Assembly (NCBI GenBank): GCA_023392595.1
Contig: JAEVYU010000030.1
Location: 1-38,165, forward strand
DNA length: 38,165 bases
Direction: 5' to 3'
Source: Bacillota bacterium
GTDB taxonomy: Bacteria; Bacillota; UBA4882; UBA8346
The translations under genes were made by a program, and so were the position numbers. The notes below the pieces were generated by a model. It ran no database searches. It had not been told where the DNA came from and saw only the letters and a list, made by a program, of their open reading frames with translations. Each line of letters opens with the position of its first letter. Within the stretch, counting starts at the first letter, position 1. Shown piece by piece: positions 8,128 to 16,515 of this stretch.

Positions 8128-11100
8128 AGGGCTTTAACTTGTCTGAGTGGTCTTTAAACCACCGGGGACTCATTTGTTTTTTTATCGTTTTGATCGCCCT
8201 CGCCGGGGTGTACTCCTATCAGAACCTGGGCCGGATGGAAGATCCCGATTTTGTGATGCGCCAAATGATAGTGGCGGTCGGCTGGCCCGGGGCAACCGCC
8301 CGCCAGGTGGAGGAACAGGTCACGGACAAGATTGAAAAACGCCTGCAAGACACGCCGGGCCTCGACTATCTGAAAAGTTTCTCCCGGTCCGGTCAATCAG
8401 TGATCTATGTCTACTTAAAAGATACCATCCGAAAACCGGATGTCCGGCCGACCTGGCTTGAGGTCCGCAATATGGTGAATGATATTAAAGATACCCTTCC
8501 GGAAGGGGTGCGGGGGCCGTATTATAACGACCGCTTTGATGATGTTTTCGGCAGTATTTGTGCGCTGACTTCCGACGGTTTTTCTTATGAAGAAATGAGG
8601 GCCCATGCCGAAAAAATTCGCCGCATCCTGCTGGGAGTAAAAAGCGTCAAAAAGGTTGAACTCATCGGGGTGCAGCCGGAAAAGATTTATATCGAAATGG
8701 ACAGCAGCAAATTAGCGGGTTACAGCATTGACCCCATGCTGATCATCGCAACGTTAAAAGCTCAGAACACGATGACTCCCTCGGGAATGGTCACCACCAG
8801 CACCGACAACGTTTATCTCCGGGTTACCGGGATGTTTGAAGATATCGACAGTATCCGCAATTTGCCGATCCGGGTTTTGGATAAAACCTTCCGGCTCGGG
8901 GATATTGCCAAGGTGAAGCGCAGTTACGCTGACCCTCCCGAACCTACAATGTATTTTAACGGGAAACCGGCTATCGGAATCGCCGTATCCATGGAAAAAG
9001 GCGGCAATGTTTTGACGCTCGGAAAAGATTTGCAGGCTACCTTGGCTCAAATCAAAGAGGATCTCCCGGTTGGCCTGGAGATCAGCCAAGTATCCGATCA
9101 GCCGAATGTCGTCAAGGATTCGATTAATGAATTCATTAAAACCCTGGGCGAGGCGATCGCGATTGTTTTAATCATCAGCTTTCTAAGTTTGGGCCTGCGC
9201 ACCGGAGTGTTGGTGGCTTTGTGCATTCCGCTGGTGATCGCCGGAACTTTCGTGGGGATGAGAATCGGCGGGATCGATTTGCAAAAAGTTTCCCTGGGAA
9301 CCCTGATCCTGGCCCTGGGATTGTTAGTGGACGACGCCATTATTGCTATCGAAATGATGGCGGTCAAGTTGGAACAGGGGTGGGACCGCTTCAAAGCCGC
9401 CTGTTACGCCTATACGGTCACCTCTATTCCGATGTTGACGGGGACCTTAATTACTTGTGCCGGGTTTATTCCTATCGGTTTTTCCAAAGGGCTGGCCTCC
9501 GAATTTTGCAGCAGTATCTTTCCGGTGCTGACCACCTCGCTCCTTATTTCCTGGCTGGTTTCGGTGATGGTGACTCCCTTACTCGGCTATCACCTGATCA
9601 AAGTCCAACCGGTAACCGGGGATCAACCGGACGTTTATGACAAACCGTTTTATCACTGGTTCAGGCGGGTCCTGGCCTGGTGCCTGGAACACCGGAAGAT
9701 GGTCCTGGGAATCACAGCGGCAGCGTTTTTACTGGCGGTATTTTCGTTTTCGTTTCTGAAAGAAGAATTTTTCCCTAAATCCATTCGTCCGGAGCTGATT
9801 GTGGAAATGTGGCTTCCGGAAGGGGCTTCCATCCAGGCCACCCAACGGGAAGCCCTCCATTTTGCGAAATGCATCAAAAGCGATCCCCAAGTCGCCCGCT
9901 ATTCCTTTTATGTGGGGAGCGGGGCGCCACGGTTCGTGCTTACCTTTGAACCGGTTCTCCCCAGCTCCAATTATGCGCAGTTCGTGATTGTCGCCAAGGG
10001 CCTTAAAGAGCGGAACGCCCTGGAGCAAAAAATTAACCGCCTGTTCGCCAAGGGGTTTCCCAATGTGCGTAAGCATATTAAAGTGTTGGAAATCGGCCCT
10101 CCGGACTCCTATCCGGTGATGTTGCGCGTATCGGGCTACAGTTACGATAAGGTGCGCCAAATCGCCAAAAAGGTCAGTGAGGTCATGGCGGCCAATCCGG
10201 AGGTCCGGGATATTAATTTTGACTGGTATCAAAAGACCAAAGTATTGCATTTGGCGGTCGATCAGGACAAGGCCCGGATGCTGGGCCTCGATAGCTCCCA
10301 TTTGGCCTTAAATCTGCAGGCCCAAATCTCGGGGATACCGGTGAGTGAATTCCGGGAAAATGATAAGACCGTCGCCATCGAGTTCCGTTTGGACCCGGAA
10401 AGCCGCAGAAGTCTTTCCGACATTAAGGACTTAAATATTCCGCTGGGGAACGGCCGTTCCATTCCTTTGGAACAAATCGCCAAAATCGATTATGGCGCGG
10501 AAGAAGGTTTGATCGGGAGGCAGAATTTAAAACCGACCATTACCGTTCAGGCAGAAGTGGCGCCGGGATTCACCGGAAATGATACCGCTAAAAAGGTTTA
10601 CCGCAGCCTGAAAGGACTTCGGGAAACCTTGCCGCCGGGTTACAGCATCGAAATCGGCGGAGCAGCCGAACGGAGCGAGCAAGCTACCGGATTTCTTTTG
10701 GCAATGGTGCCGGTGATGCTGATTGTGATTATGATTCTACTCATGTTTCAACTGCAAAGCAGCAGCAGAATGTTTTTGACCCTGCTCACCGCCCCGCTGG
10801 GTATTATCGGCGTGGTGGCGGCGCTCTTGATTTGTGGGATGCCCATGGGCTTTTTGGCTGAAATCGGTATTTTGGCTTTGACAGGCATCATTATCCGCAA
10901 TTCCGTCATTTTGATTGATCAGATCCAGCGGCAAATCGATGCCGGCGAATCAACCTGGGACGCCATTATCAATGCGGCGGTGTTCCGATTCCGGCCGATC
11001 TTGCTGACGGCTTCGGCGGCGATCATGGGCATGTTGCCCCTGACTGTTGACCGGTTCTGGGGTCCGATGGCCGTGACCATCGCCGGCGGCTTGTTTGGGG

Positions 11101-11186
11101 CGACGGCGCTGACTTTGTTGGTGCTGCCGACCATGTATGCCGCCTGGTTTAAAGTGAGACCGGAATCTTCCATGCGGTCAGAATAA
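8124..11186 (+). CDS. RND-family efflux transporter, inner membrane pump
   Basis: This 1020-residue protein has the full AcrB/NolG plan: a first membrane helix (residues 14-31), a large periplasmic loop, a block of helices 2-6 (about 335-480), a second helix 7 (about 527-545), a second large loop and helices 8-12 from about 855. Helix 4 carries the proton-relay pair in LGLLVDDAIIAIEMM. Helix 10 reads GIIIRNSVILIDQI, with Arg where AcrB has the relay Lys, as in some other RND subfamilies. It starts with GTG overlapping the adaptor gene. Substrates could be drugs, solvents or lipids and cannot be inferred. It probably forms one operon with the TolC and adaptor genes under TetR control. Confidence 0.93.
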   Translation: MKGFNLSEWSLNHRGLICFFIVLIALAGVYSYQNLGRMEDPDFVMRQMIVAVGWPGATARQVEEQVTDKIEKRLQDTPGLDYLKSFSRSGQSVIYVYLKDTIRKPDVRPTWLEVRNMVNDIKDTLPEGVRGPYYNDRFDDVFGSICALTSDGFSYEEMRAHAEKIRRILLGVKSVKKVELIGVQPEKIYIEMDSSKLAGYSIDPMLIIATLKAQNTMTPSGMVTTSTDNVYLRVTGMFEDIDSIRNLPIRVLDKTFRLGDIAKVKRSYADPPEPTMYFNGKPAIGIAVSMEKGGNVLTLGKDLQATLAQIKEDLPVGLEISQVSDQPNVVKDSINEFIKTLGEAIAIVLIISFLSLGLRTGVLVALCIPLVIAGTFVGMRIGGIDLQKVSLGTLILALGLLVDDAIIAIEMMAVKLEQGWDRFKAACYAYTVTSIPMLTGTLITCAGFIPIGFSKGLASEFCSSIFPVLTTSLLISWLVSVMVTPLLGYHLIKVQPVTGDQPDVYDKPFYHWFRRVLAWCLEHRKMVLGITAAAFLLAVFSFSFLKEEFFPKSIRPELIVEMWLPEGASIQATQREALHFAKCIKSDPQVARYSFYVGSGAPRFVLTFEPVLPSSNYAQFVIVAKGLKERNALEQKINRLFAKGFPNVRKHIKVLEIGPPDSYPVMLRVSGYSYDKVRQIAKKVSEVMAANPEVRDINFDWYQKTKVLHLAVDQDKARMLGLDSSHLALNLQAQISGIPVSEFRENDKTVAIEFRLDPESRRSLSDIKDLNIPLGNGRSIPLEQIAKIDYGAEEGLIGRQNLKPTITVQAEVAPGFTGNDTAKKVYRSLKGLRETLPPGYSIEIGGAAERSEQATGFLLAMVPVMLIVIMILLMFQLQSSSRMFLTLLTAPLGIIGVVAALLICGMPMGFLAEIGILALTGIIIRNSVILIDQIQRQIDAGESTWDAIINAAVFRFRPILLTASAAIMGMLPLTVDRFWGPMAVTIAGGLFGATALTLLVLPTMYAAWFKVRPESSMRSE

Positions 11187-11330
11187 AATACTACGAGTCA
11201 AATGTGTTCAATGCGGGAAAAATCACTTCAAATGAAGGCGCAGAGAGAGGTTTACACTCAAATTTAAATTTTCATTTTACTATATGAGTTGAAATAAATA
11301 ACTTGAGCAAAAGACAAAAGAAATGAAGAC

Positions 11331-11507
11331 GAACTCTCCCCCTGAAGTGAGAGGGTAACCCCACGCACTAGTGCGTGCTGCCTTGGGGCCTAAAGGATTT
11401 AGGAGACATCGGCTAGGCTTACCCTTCCACTTGATTCAACAACTTTGAGCTACTTTAAAAGGGGAAGGGCTTCGCGTCCGATAGGACACGCAGGTTAGGT
11501 CCGCTCT
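11331..11507. repeat. Hairpin-rich intergenic repeat, copy A
   Basis: This gap between two convergent genes contains a dense series of inverted repeats. They are CTCTC/GAGAG, an outer CCCC/GGGG stem around the 16-bp perfect palindrome CACGCACTAGTGCGTG (11362-11377), CCTAAA-GGA-TTTAGG, CCCTTCC paired with GGAAGGG across about 35 bases, and GCGTCC-GATA-GGACACGC. Segments match the element at 36453-36642 in the same order (GTAACC, CCTTGGGGCCTAAA versus CCTTTGGAGCTAAA, CATCG(G)CTAG, CCCTTCCACTTGA, GGGGAAGGG, GGTTAGGTC), so the two are diverged copies of one family. No coding frame is evident. It may be a small transposon derivative (MITE-like) or a structured RNA. The rest of 11187-11520 shows nothing recognisable. 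Confidence 0.7.
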
Positions 11508-11520
11508 CCTAATCTTACCT

Positions 11521-12426
11521 TCAAACTTCCGTACCATGTTTCTTGCGGTATTCCGAAGGGGAGCAGTACATCAATCTGCGAAAAATTTCCGAAAAATAGC
11601 TTGCGCTGATAAATCCGATGGATTCCGCGATTTCGGTAATGTTTTGTTCTTGTTTCATCAGTAACGGAAGACTTTGTTGAATGCGGTATTTAAGCAAATA
11701 CTCAAAAGGCGTCTGCCGCATGACTTTTTTAAAAAACCGGCAACATTCACTTTTGCTGATATTACCGGCTGATGCCATTTCTTGCAGAGTCAGCTTATTC
11801 CGGTAATTTTGATGAATGTAATGAAGGACTTGTTTCAAACGGGGAATATCTTTGGGAAAATATTCATCCTTCCCGCTGGTAACGGTTTGAAATTCCTGAA
11901 AAAGAATCATCCAAATTTCACAGAGCCTACTTTTGATTTGTAATTCAAAGCAAGTAGGTTTTTTGGTATAAAAGGCATCGATTTCAAGCAGCCAATCAAC
12001 CATGCGCCGGTGATTTTTATCTTTGGAATCCAAATATAATGAAGCAAATTGTTGGGATTCAATGATGGGGGATACGTACTTTGTTTCAATCATACTATGC
12101 TCATAGCCGAAAATAAACACCGGATTTACCGTTATTACAGTATACTTACAGTCCACGTTTTTATATAGCCATCCCGTATGAAGACAATTTTTATTGACGA
12201 ACATTCCGCAACCGGCCTCGACTTCATAGGTATCATCATTGACCTGGTATTCCATCTTACCGGCTGTGAAGACGGTGAATTCCAGATCCGAATGCCAATG
12301 ACATTCAAAACGATTTTGCTCATATTCGGATATTGTTTCATGGTCGATGTGGAGGGGGAATGTATAATCACCATGCAATTTTTCTTCCATGAGATTTTTA
12401 CCGATATTCAGTTTCTTCTTACCCAT
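11521..12426 (-). CDS. AraC-family transcriptional regulator with cupin sensor domain
   Basis: The C-terminal ~100 residues hold two helix-turn-helix units, LTLQEMASAGNISKSECCRFFKK and ITEIAESIGFISASYFSEIFRR (each split here at its turn), ending in the family signature SPSEYRKKH. The N-terminal half contains a cupin-like sensor with HWHSDLEFTVFTAGKMEY and GCGMFVNKNCLH, suggesting sugar or another small-ligand sensing. The frame extends to a TTG at 12450, but ATG 12426 is preceded by GAGAGG at a suitable distance, so 301 residues are preferred. It is divergent from the unknown gene at 12557 and probably acts on that gene and the HAD gene after it. The target is inferred from position only. Confidence 0.88.
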   Translation of the reverse strand: MGKKKLNIGKNLMEEKLHGDYTFPLHIDHETISEYEQNRFECHWHSDLEFTVFTAGKMEYQVNDDTYEVEAGCGMFVNKNCLHTGWLYKNVDCKYTVITVNPVFIFGYEHSMIETKYVSPIIESQQFASLYLDSKDKNHRRMVDWLLEIDAFYTKKPTCFELQIKSRLCEIWMILFQEFQTVTSGKDEYFPKDIPRLKQVLHYIHQNYRNKLTLQEMASAGNISKSECCRFFKKVMRQTPFEYLLKYRIQQSLPLLMKQEQNITEIAESIGFISASYFSEIFRRLMYCSPSEYRKKHGTEV

Positions 12427-12556
12427 CCCTGCGCCTCTCGATTTGAGCAATATTGTTATTTAATCCGCCAAGAAAATTATAGAAACAGCCATCCACTGCT
12501 ATTATACTTATATGTGTGGGGAAAAACAATGAATCTTTCGGAGGTGAGATGCCGAT

Positions 12557-13090
12557 ATGAAACAGCCGGAAGGTCACAGCGTCGCCGGAAATATGAATTA
12601 CCAAGTGTTTTGTGATGGTTTTCCAGCGGAAATGGATAAGTGTGTTTTTAATACCGAGTATCGTGTGTTACAAAAAATGAAGCGCATCCATGGGGAAAAT
12701 CACCTGGATTACCGCTTGATGATGCGGGAATTGCTGGCCTCAGCCAACGGAGTAACCGTTTATGAAATTTTTTGGGAGACTCTTTTGAATCATGGCAAAG
12801 AATATCGCAACCTGCCGGAAAGTTCCGATCTTATACCGATGACCCTTATTGCATGGAGAACTTTTTCCGGGAGCATAGTTTGCAGTGTGGAACGTATATT
12901 TCTGAAATGGGACAAGGCGCTCTCTTTGGAGGATAATTTATTTTTCAATGCCTATATGGAACATTCAGGCCAAGTTGCTTCAAAATTGCTCAAAGAACAT
13001 TATGATCCCGTCGCAGTTATCGGGAAAGGCGACTATATCAGTACTTTGAGAAAGGTTTTTGCGGATCAATTCGGTTATACGGTGATTTGA
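12557..13090 (+). CDS. Hypothetical protein between AraC regulator and HAD hydrolase
   Basis: I do not recognise this 177-residue protein. It is soluble, lacks a signal peptide or membrane segment, and is largely helical, with several aromatic and acidic stretches (MNYQVFCDGFPAEMDKCVF near the start, TVYEIFWETLLNHGKEYRNL in the middle, VIGKGDYISTLRKVFADQFG near the end). No catalytic motif stands out. GGAGGTGA at 12540-12547 is well spaced for ATG 12557, and the frame is intact with normal codon use, so it is probably expressed. It is 51 bp from the HAD gene in the same direction and divergent from the AraC gene, which suggests a two-gene operon under AraC control. Confidence 0.65.
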   Translation: MKQPEGHSVAGNMNYQVFCDGFPAEMDKCVFNTEYRVLQKMKRIHGENHLDYRLMMRELLASANGVTVYEIFWETLLNHGKEYRNLPESSDLIPMTLIAWRTFSGSIVCSVERIFLKWDKALSLEDNLFFNAYMEHSGQVASKLLKEHYDPVAVIGKGDYISTLRKVFADQFGYTVI

Positions 13091-13141
13091 TGGGGACCGA
13101 ATGGATCCGGATACATAACCTATCAGAAAGGACCCATAAAA

Positions 13142-13795
13142 ATGATTCGGGCGGTTATTTTCGATTTGGATGGCACGATAGGAAATACGCTTCCTTTGTG
13201 TATCGCGGCTTTTAGAAAGGCTATTGAACCATTGCTGGGAAGAAACATCAGCGATGAGGAAATTGTGGCAACTTTCGGTCCATCGGAGGAAGGCACTATC
13301 CGTGCGCTTATTCCCCATCAATATGAGAAAGGGCTGACGGGTTACATTCAATACTACCGGGAACTCCATGATATGTGTCCGGAACCCTTTGAGGGGATGC
13401 ATGAAATTTTTGAATATCTGCAAAGCAAGGATATTATCTTGGCTCTGGTGACCGGAAAGGGAGCAAAAAGTACTGCGATCACGCTTTTCCAATATGGCTT
13501 GGATTCGATATTTGCAGTTGTTGAAACAGGTTCTCCCTCAGGGCCGAGGAAACCTGAGGGGATCAGAAACGTTCTGGCGAAACTGAATTTGAAACCCGTG
13601 GAAGCGATTTATGTGGGGGATGCGCCGAGCGATATTATTGCCGCCCGAAAGGCCAATGTAATGGCGGTCTCGGCGGCTTGGGCCAACTCAGCCGATATCC
13701 AACAAATCAGGGAATTGAACCCCGATGAAATTTGCTTCACGGTTGGAGAATTCAAAATTTATTTAACGGATACGCTGGCGGTGAAGCCAGCGTGA
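13142..13795 (+). CDS. HAD-superfamily hydrolase (phosphoglycolate phosphatase-like)
   Basis: This 217-residue protein has the four HAD motifs: FDLDGTIGNT (nucleophile and general-acid Asp, residues 8 and 10), LVTGKG (motif II Thr), the Lys in GPRKPEG (motif III), and VGDAPSDIIAARKA (acidic motif IV). The residues between motifs I and II form the helical cap of subclass I, as in Gph and PpaX phosphatases. The substrate is a phosphomonoester that cannot be named from sequence. AAAGGA precedes the ATG. The last codons overlap a perfect 8-bp hairpin (ACGCTGGC/GCCAGCGT, 13771-13792), which may slow transcription but lacks a T-run. It follows the hypothetical gene at 12557 and likely shares its transcript. 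Confidence 0.88.
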   Translation: MIRAVIFDLDGTIGNTLPLCIAAFRKAIEPLLGRNISDEEIVATFGPSEEGTIRALIPHQYEKGLTGYIQYYRELHDMCPEPFEGMHEIFEYLQSKDIILALVTGKGAKSTAITLFQYGLDSIFAVVETGSPSGPRKPEGIRNVLAKLNLKPVEAIYVGDAPSDIIAARKANVMAVSAAWANSADIQQIRELNPDEICFTVGEFKIYLTDTLAVKPA

Positions 13796-14197
13796 ACTAA
13801 AAAAGTCTCAATTGTCATGCTCAGTATTTTCGGCGAACTTGGGGGTTGGTCAAGGATGATGGCTGTCGATCATGGAGGGAAGATAGGGCTTATCCAATGA
13901 CTAAGTCAATTGTGTAATCGGAGAAGCGTTTTTTGATAGTTGATTACTATACCCTTTTTGGGCAGTGTTATGGTGACTCATTATAAAATGTAGTCCTATT
14001 CTATATAGCAGAGGCAACCCATTCAGATAGAGGTTGCTTTTTTTATACGTAAGCTGTTTTCATACTTTTTTGTGCAGAGATTGAGAGGAACATAAAAATT
14101 CAATATGCTAAATTTAGATTACCAGGTGATAGTGGGAAGTAGTTCAAGGTATCACTAGTTTTTCACTTCGAGGTTTCATAAAAAAGGAGTGAAAAAA
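13796..14197. other. Non-coding stretch without an intact gene
   Basis: About 400 bp without a supported gene. It holds the intrinsic terminator at 14013-14044 and ends in a good ribosome binding site (AAAAGGAG) for a broken ABC-ATPase gene. No protein remnant could be named confidently in the first part. Together with the damaged genes on its right it forms a decayed segment. Confidence 0.6.
14013..14044 (+). terminator. Intrinsic terminator
   Basis: GCAACC at 14014-14019 pairs with GGTTGC at 14032-14037 across a 12-base loop and is followed by seven T residues (14038-14044). It is oriented for the plus strand but lies 220 bp after the HAD gene, so it may belong to a gene that has been lost. 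Confidence 0.75.
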
Positions 14198-14279
14198 GTG
14201 TCAATCATTCAAGTCGATCAGTTAGTAAAACAGTACTCGGACGGCGTCAAAGCATAGGGCGAATCGAGTATTCAAGTCA
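14198..14279 (+). pseudogene. N-terminal fragment of an ABC transporter ATPase
   Basis: After an AAAAGGAG site, a GTG at 14198 opens the frame MSIIQVDQLVKQYSDGVKA. This is how ABC ATPases begin (I.V..L.K.Y..G.KAV), just before the Walker A region. An in-frame TAG at 14255 interrupts it. The frame then continues as GESSIQVND and stops resembling the family where it meets the end of the lysR remnant. Walker A and everything downstream are missing. This is a truncated, inactivated gene whose junction lies at about 14280. Confidence 0.6.
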
Positions 14280-15052
14280 ATGATCATCCAGAGAGGCAAA
14301 TACTTCTTTGATCAAAGCGATGAAATCCAAAGTTGCTTGGGGCAGGTGCCGACCTTTTCGGTAAATCACCGAGTAGGTCCGAGCAGGGAGCGGTTCATCA
14401 AGGGAAAAGTAAACGACGTCTTCGGCAAAAATACCTAATTTTTCAAACCGGTCCGTGCCGAAAGTGATTCCCATACCGGAGCGGACTAAATTATATACAG
14501 TTTCGGGAGTTTTCCCCTCAAAGGCGATCCTGGGCTTGAATCCGGCCTTTTCAAAATATTGATCGGCGATCTGTCGTAGGCGGTGTTCCTGATCCAATAA
14601 AATAAAGGGCTCGTTATGCAAATCAGTCAGGCGAATCCGAGACCAAGGCGGCGCGCTGGCAGCCTTCTTACTTAATGGGTGGTTCAAAGGGAGTAAAATT
14701 AAAATGGTCTCCGCAAAAATGGGCTCGGAGTTAAATCCGGGGACGCTGAATGGGGGGGGGTTGCCAAAGTCAAATCGGTGATGTCTTGGATAGCCAGTTT
14801 TTCCAGTTGATAATATGTCCCTTCCATGGGGATGACTTCAATGGCCGGGTATTTTTGACGGAAAGCCGGGAGCACCCGGGGTAATAAAATGCTGCTTTCA
14901 TAAAGGGACATCCTTACGGTCAAACGCCCTTTTTTACTATCTGCAATATCCTGCATCTGCAAATCCATTTGTTGCTCTAGATCCAGGACGGAACGGGCGA
15001 AAGCGGCATAAACCTCCCCGGCGTAGGTGAGTTCAATCGGATTCCGCGTACC
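14277..15052 (-). pseudogene. Broken lysR-family regulator gene
   Basis: Two frames on the minus strand together encode the linker helix (IELTYAGEVYAAFARSVLDL) and substrate-binding domain (GRLTVRMSLYESSILLPRVL..., then PLNHPLSKKA... through RSGMGITFGTDRF) of a LysR-type regulator. They are joined at a run of nine G (14752-14760, C on the coding strand), where one extra base would restore the frame. Upstream of about 15052 the frame hits a stop, and the N-terminal helix-turn-helix is absent or scrambled; a short stretch with LDLGVRM at about 15055-15110 may be its remnant in another frame. The homopolymer shift alone could be a sequencing error, but loss of the DNA-binding domain makes this a pseudogene. 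Confidence 0.8.
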
Positions 15053-15299
15053 ATCCTAACACCCAAGTCAAGGGTGATACTACCTAAAGATAAACCCAGT
15101 TGGCCGGGGAGGTATTTTTACCCAGCCCCACCATGGGCTGAAGGGAACGGCCAACAGGATGCCAATCGGGATTAATGGGAATAAGAAAATCAAATATGTA
15201 AAGATTGCGAAAGATGTAATGACGTTTTCATAACAATAAATTGACATCAAAATGTAATATTTCACGAACAGGACTATCGAAAATAGCGTCGAAATTTAC

Positions 15300-15321
15300 A
15301 ATATGAAAACATTTTCATATT
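15300..15321. promoter_or_regulatory. Distal LacI-type operator O1
   Basis: A 22-bp inverted repeat (arms AATATGAAAA and TTTTCATATT around a central CA) matches the general LacI/GalR operator pattern with an A-rich left arm and T-rich right arm. It lies 180 bp before the lacI-type gene at 15491, and its centre is 160 bp from that of O2. A related half-site, ACGTTTTCATAA, lies at about 15222-15233. The sequence between 15053 and 15300 shows no gene. Confidence 0.7.
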
Positions 15322-15456
15322 CACAAGGGTTTTTTTATGCTTGGCAAGCCTTAAGGATTTTTGAAAATCAAGGTGTGCAGAAACTGGCTACAATTGACCA
15401 TAAGACTTGATTTTATTTTTTTGAAGATTGTCCTTCTGATTTTGACTACCATGAAT

Positions 15457-15480
15457 TATAATATGAAAACATTTTCGCAA
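15457..15480 (+). promoter_or_regulatory. Proximal LacI-type operator O2 overlapping a -10 box
   Basis: AATATGAAAACATTTTC at 15460-15476 repeats the first 17 bp of O1 exactly. It overlaps a -10-like TATAAT (15457-15462), and the ATG of the regulator gene follows at 15491. The best -35 at 17 bp spacing, TTCTGA, is weak. Repressor bound here would block the start of the lacI-ABC operon, and the spacing to O1 would allow looping. Confidence 0.7.
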
Positions 15481-15490
15481 TGGAGAGCCC

Positions 15491-16495
15491 ATGGCAAACA
15501 TTAAAGATGTGGCGCAATTGGCGAACTCTTCGATAACCACTGTTTCCCGGGTGATTAACAAGAAGGGTTATGTAAAGCAGGAGACTCGTGTTAAGATTAT
15601 GGAAGCCATCAGGACACTTGGCTACAGACCCCTGGAACGCATCGAGGGGGGTAAAGATACTAAAACCATTGGCTTGATTGTTCCCAATATCGAAAATCCG
15701 TTCTTTGGAAAAGTAGCCCGGCATTTAGGCAACGTTGCCAATACCTTTGGTTATAACATTTTGCTTTTTAATATCAATGGCTCCCCTGAACATTACGATG
15801 ATGACCATTTATTTGACCTGATTCACCAACGGGTCGACGGTCTTATTTATGCTTCTTCCCACCGGAGTATGGAGGTCATTCAGGTGGCCCAAACTCATAA
15901 GATTCCCATCGTGGTGCTGGATCGGGAGATTAAAAATGCCTGTATCAATTCAGTTACAGTCAACAACAATTACGGCGCTTTTATCGCCACTGAACACCTA
16001 ATCAAGCTAGGCCACAGACACATCGCCTATCTGGGCGGCGCTGCCGGCATGGAAATATCGGTGCGGCGGAAGGAAGGTTACCAACGAGCCTTAACTGAAA
16101 ACGGTCTGCCGGCAGCAGAAGAATATATTGCTTATGGCGATTACAAGATGCAGAGCGGGTTTGAATGTATAGGGCGGCTTTATCAGGAACACCCCGAAAT
16201 AACCGGAGTGATTGCTGCGACTGATTTGATGGCCATCGGGGCTTTACAATATTTCAATAAAATGGGTCTGCGGGTCGCCGAGGATATCTCGCTCATCGGA
16301 TTTGACAATATTGAATTATCCGCAACCGTCACGCCACCGTTAACGACCGTAGAGTATCCAATCGAGCGGATGAGCGCAATCGTTATCGACCTTATTTTAA
16401 GACAGATTCACCATGAGGCGGATAACGGCGAGGCGGTCGTGTTATTTCCTAAATTGATTATCAGAGAGAGCTCCGGCATGCGGCGTTATGAATGA
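15491..16495 (+). CDS. LacI-family transcriptional regulator
   Basis: Residues 1-46 are a LacI helix-turn-helix and hinge (IKDVAQLANSSITTVSRVIN, then RVKIMEAIRTLGYRP). The rest is a periplasmic-binding-protein-like sensor with the family landmarks TIGLIVPNIENPFFGKVA, VDGLIYAS, GHRHIAYLGG and DISLIGFDNIELS. Length (334) is standard. It is the first gene of the ABC-importer locus, with two matching operators upstream, so it most likely represses its own operon and is released by the transported compound or a breakdown product. GGAGAG lies just before the ATG. Confidence 0.93.
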   Translation: MANIKDVAQLANSSITTVSRVINKKGYVKQETRVKIMEAIRTLGYRPLERIEGGKDTKTIGLIVPNIENPFFGKVARHLGNVANTFGYNILLFNINGSPEHYDDDHLFDLIHQRVDGLIYASSHRSMEVIQVAQTHKIPIVVLDREIKNACINSVTVNNNYGAFIATEHLIKLGHRHIAYLGGAAGMEISVRRKEGYQRALTENGLPAAEEYIAYGDYKMQSGFECIGRLYQEHPEITGVIAATDLMAIGALQYFNKMGLRVAEDISLIGFDNIELSATVTPPLTTVEYPIERMSAIVIDLILRQIHHEADNGEAVVLFPKLIIRESSGMRRYE

Positions 16496-16515
16496 AAAGG
16501 TAAAGAGGGAATACA

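Noticed and set aside
9098..10301. Long open frames on the minus strand inside the RND gene
   Set aside because: They are shadows of a clearly coding plus-strand frame, lack ribosome binding sites and recognisable domains.
15080..15265. 61-codon hydrophobic frame on the minus strand upstream of the lysR remnant
   Set aside because: It overlaps the possible scrambled N-terminus of lysR, lacks a good ribosome binding site, and its hydrophobic character can come from AT-rich DNA.
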